A DNA stretch of 55,200 bases from Aeromonas simiae (GTDB lineage Bacteria > Pseudomonadota > Gammaproteobacteria > Enterobacterales > Aeromonadaceae). The notes under the pieces are model-generated. The model was not told where the DNA came from. It was given only the letters and a program-made list of their open reading frames with translations, and did not search any database. The translations under genes and the position numbers were made by a program. Positions 54,771 through 55,200 of the stretch are shown here, piece by piece; position 1 is the first letter of the stretch, and each line of letters begins with the position of its first letter. The stretch is from contig NZ_CDBY01000007.1 of NCBI RefSeq assembly GCF_000820125.1, positions 1 to 55,200 on the forward strand, in the 5' to 3' direction.

Positions 54771-55200
54771 TCAAGTTCGCCGTGCATTGGTCTCACTTTT
54801 GCTTTTCACCGTGGCGGGCTTGCCGCCCAGCAGATAGATCACCCCCATCACCAAACTGGCCACCCCGAGCAGGGTGCTGGCCGGTGGCCACGCCTCGCGC
54901 AAGAGAAACGCATAGAGCAGTCCCGCCAGGGTCTCGAACACGATAAGCGGCCCCACTAGCACGGTGGGCAGCCGTTGGCTCGCCTCGTTCCAGCACAGGG
55001 TGCCGAGCCAGGAGCACAACAGCCCTAGCGCCCCCATCAGCAGCATGAAACGCAGCGGCGTCGGCCCCAGCGGCAGGGGGAAGGCCGGCGCCGTCAACGC
55101 CAGATGGCCGAGGCTGCCCAGGTAAGCGAGCAGCGCCACCGGCAGGGTCACCAGTCCCTGGGCGGTGGCCCAGATGGCGGGGCTGCGCCCTGGGTGGGAG
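54771..55200 (-). CDS. EamA-family transporter, N-terminal part cut by window end
   Basis: The last 143 or so residues are present; the frame is open through the right edge. Four to five hydrophobic helices, with WLGTLCWNEASQRLPTVLVGPLIVFETLAGLLYAF, which is typical of the second EamA repeat of drug/metabolite transporters. Substrate unknown. Ends near the start of the zinc-finger gene; whether they are co-transcribed is not clear. Confidence 0.8.
   Translation of the reverse strand, partial: SHPGRSPAIWATAQGLVTLPVALLAYLGSLGHLALTAPAFPLPLGPTPLRFMLLMGALGLLCSWLGTLCWNEASQRLPTVLVGPLIVFETLAGLLYAFLLREAWPPASTLLGVASLVMGVIYLLGGKPATVKSKSETNARRT

Overview
The window looks like a gammaproteobacterial chromosome, most probably Aeromonas. 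This is inferred from gene order and families: hisGDCBHAFI behind a His-rich leader peptide, rpsA-ihfB-lapA-lapB-pyrF, fadD-rnd, a rhombosortase, and a lysine riboswitch in front of an NhaC-type carrier, all in GC-rich core DNA. No species marker was checked.

Bases 1-22966 are accessory DNA ending against the 3' end of a tRNA-Thr(CGU) gene (22967-23042, minus strand), the usual place for an integrated island. The far left (1-3200) has small, tightly overlapping genes of unknown function, one split by an IS3-family element (1439-2635). An apparently intact IS2-like element (3245-4576) follows. The heart of the island is 4743-21168: two coiled-coil lipoproteins, then nine collinear genes with spacings from about 65 bp down to overlaps. 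These nine are a membrane-anchored TerD-like protein, SrfA, SrfB (actin/Hsp70-fold ATPase), SrfC (dynamin-like GTPase), a membrane protein with a repeat-rich tail, a secreted von Willebrand A protein resembling the periplasmic sensor half of the type VI secretion kinase PpkA, a LolD/TagT-like ATPase, a LolC/TagS-like permease and a TagR-like formylglycine-generating-enzyme-fold protein. I see no kinase and no type VI structural gene. My reading is an envelope-spanning assembly: a periplasmic TagTSR/PpkA-like sensing module joined to cytosolic nucleotide-driven SrfB/SrfC machines. Two orphan genes (a secreted beta-rich protein and a TM2-domain protein) and a 482-bp gene-free strip with two 12-bp tandem repeats complete the island.

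Bases 23131-55200 are core chromosome: ycdX-like and ribA (minus); cmk, rpsA, ihfB, lapA, lapB and pyrF (plus); a rhombosortase divergent from a DTW-domain tRNA-modifying enzyme; queC and queE with a DUF3820 protein and a cobalamin adenosyltransferase; hns; a lysine riboswitch and its NhaC-family carrier; tdk; mltB; pirin and a GlpM-like protein (minus); the whole histidine operon on the minus strand with its attenuator; then yoaA, tsaB, slp, an alpha/beta hydrolase, fadD and rnd (plus), and a DksA/TraR-type zinc-finger protein and a truncated EamA transporter (minus).

Regulation visible in the sequence: histidine attenuation (leader peptide with five His codons plus terminator), a full lysine-riboswitch aptamer with an 11-position P1 stem, programmed -1 frameshift sites (A AAA AAG type) in both IS elements, and several clear intrinsic terminators.
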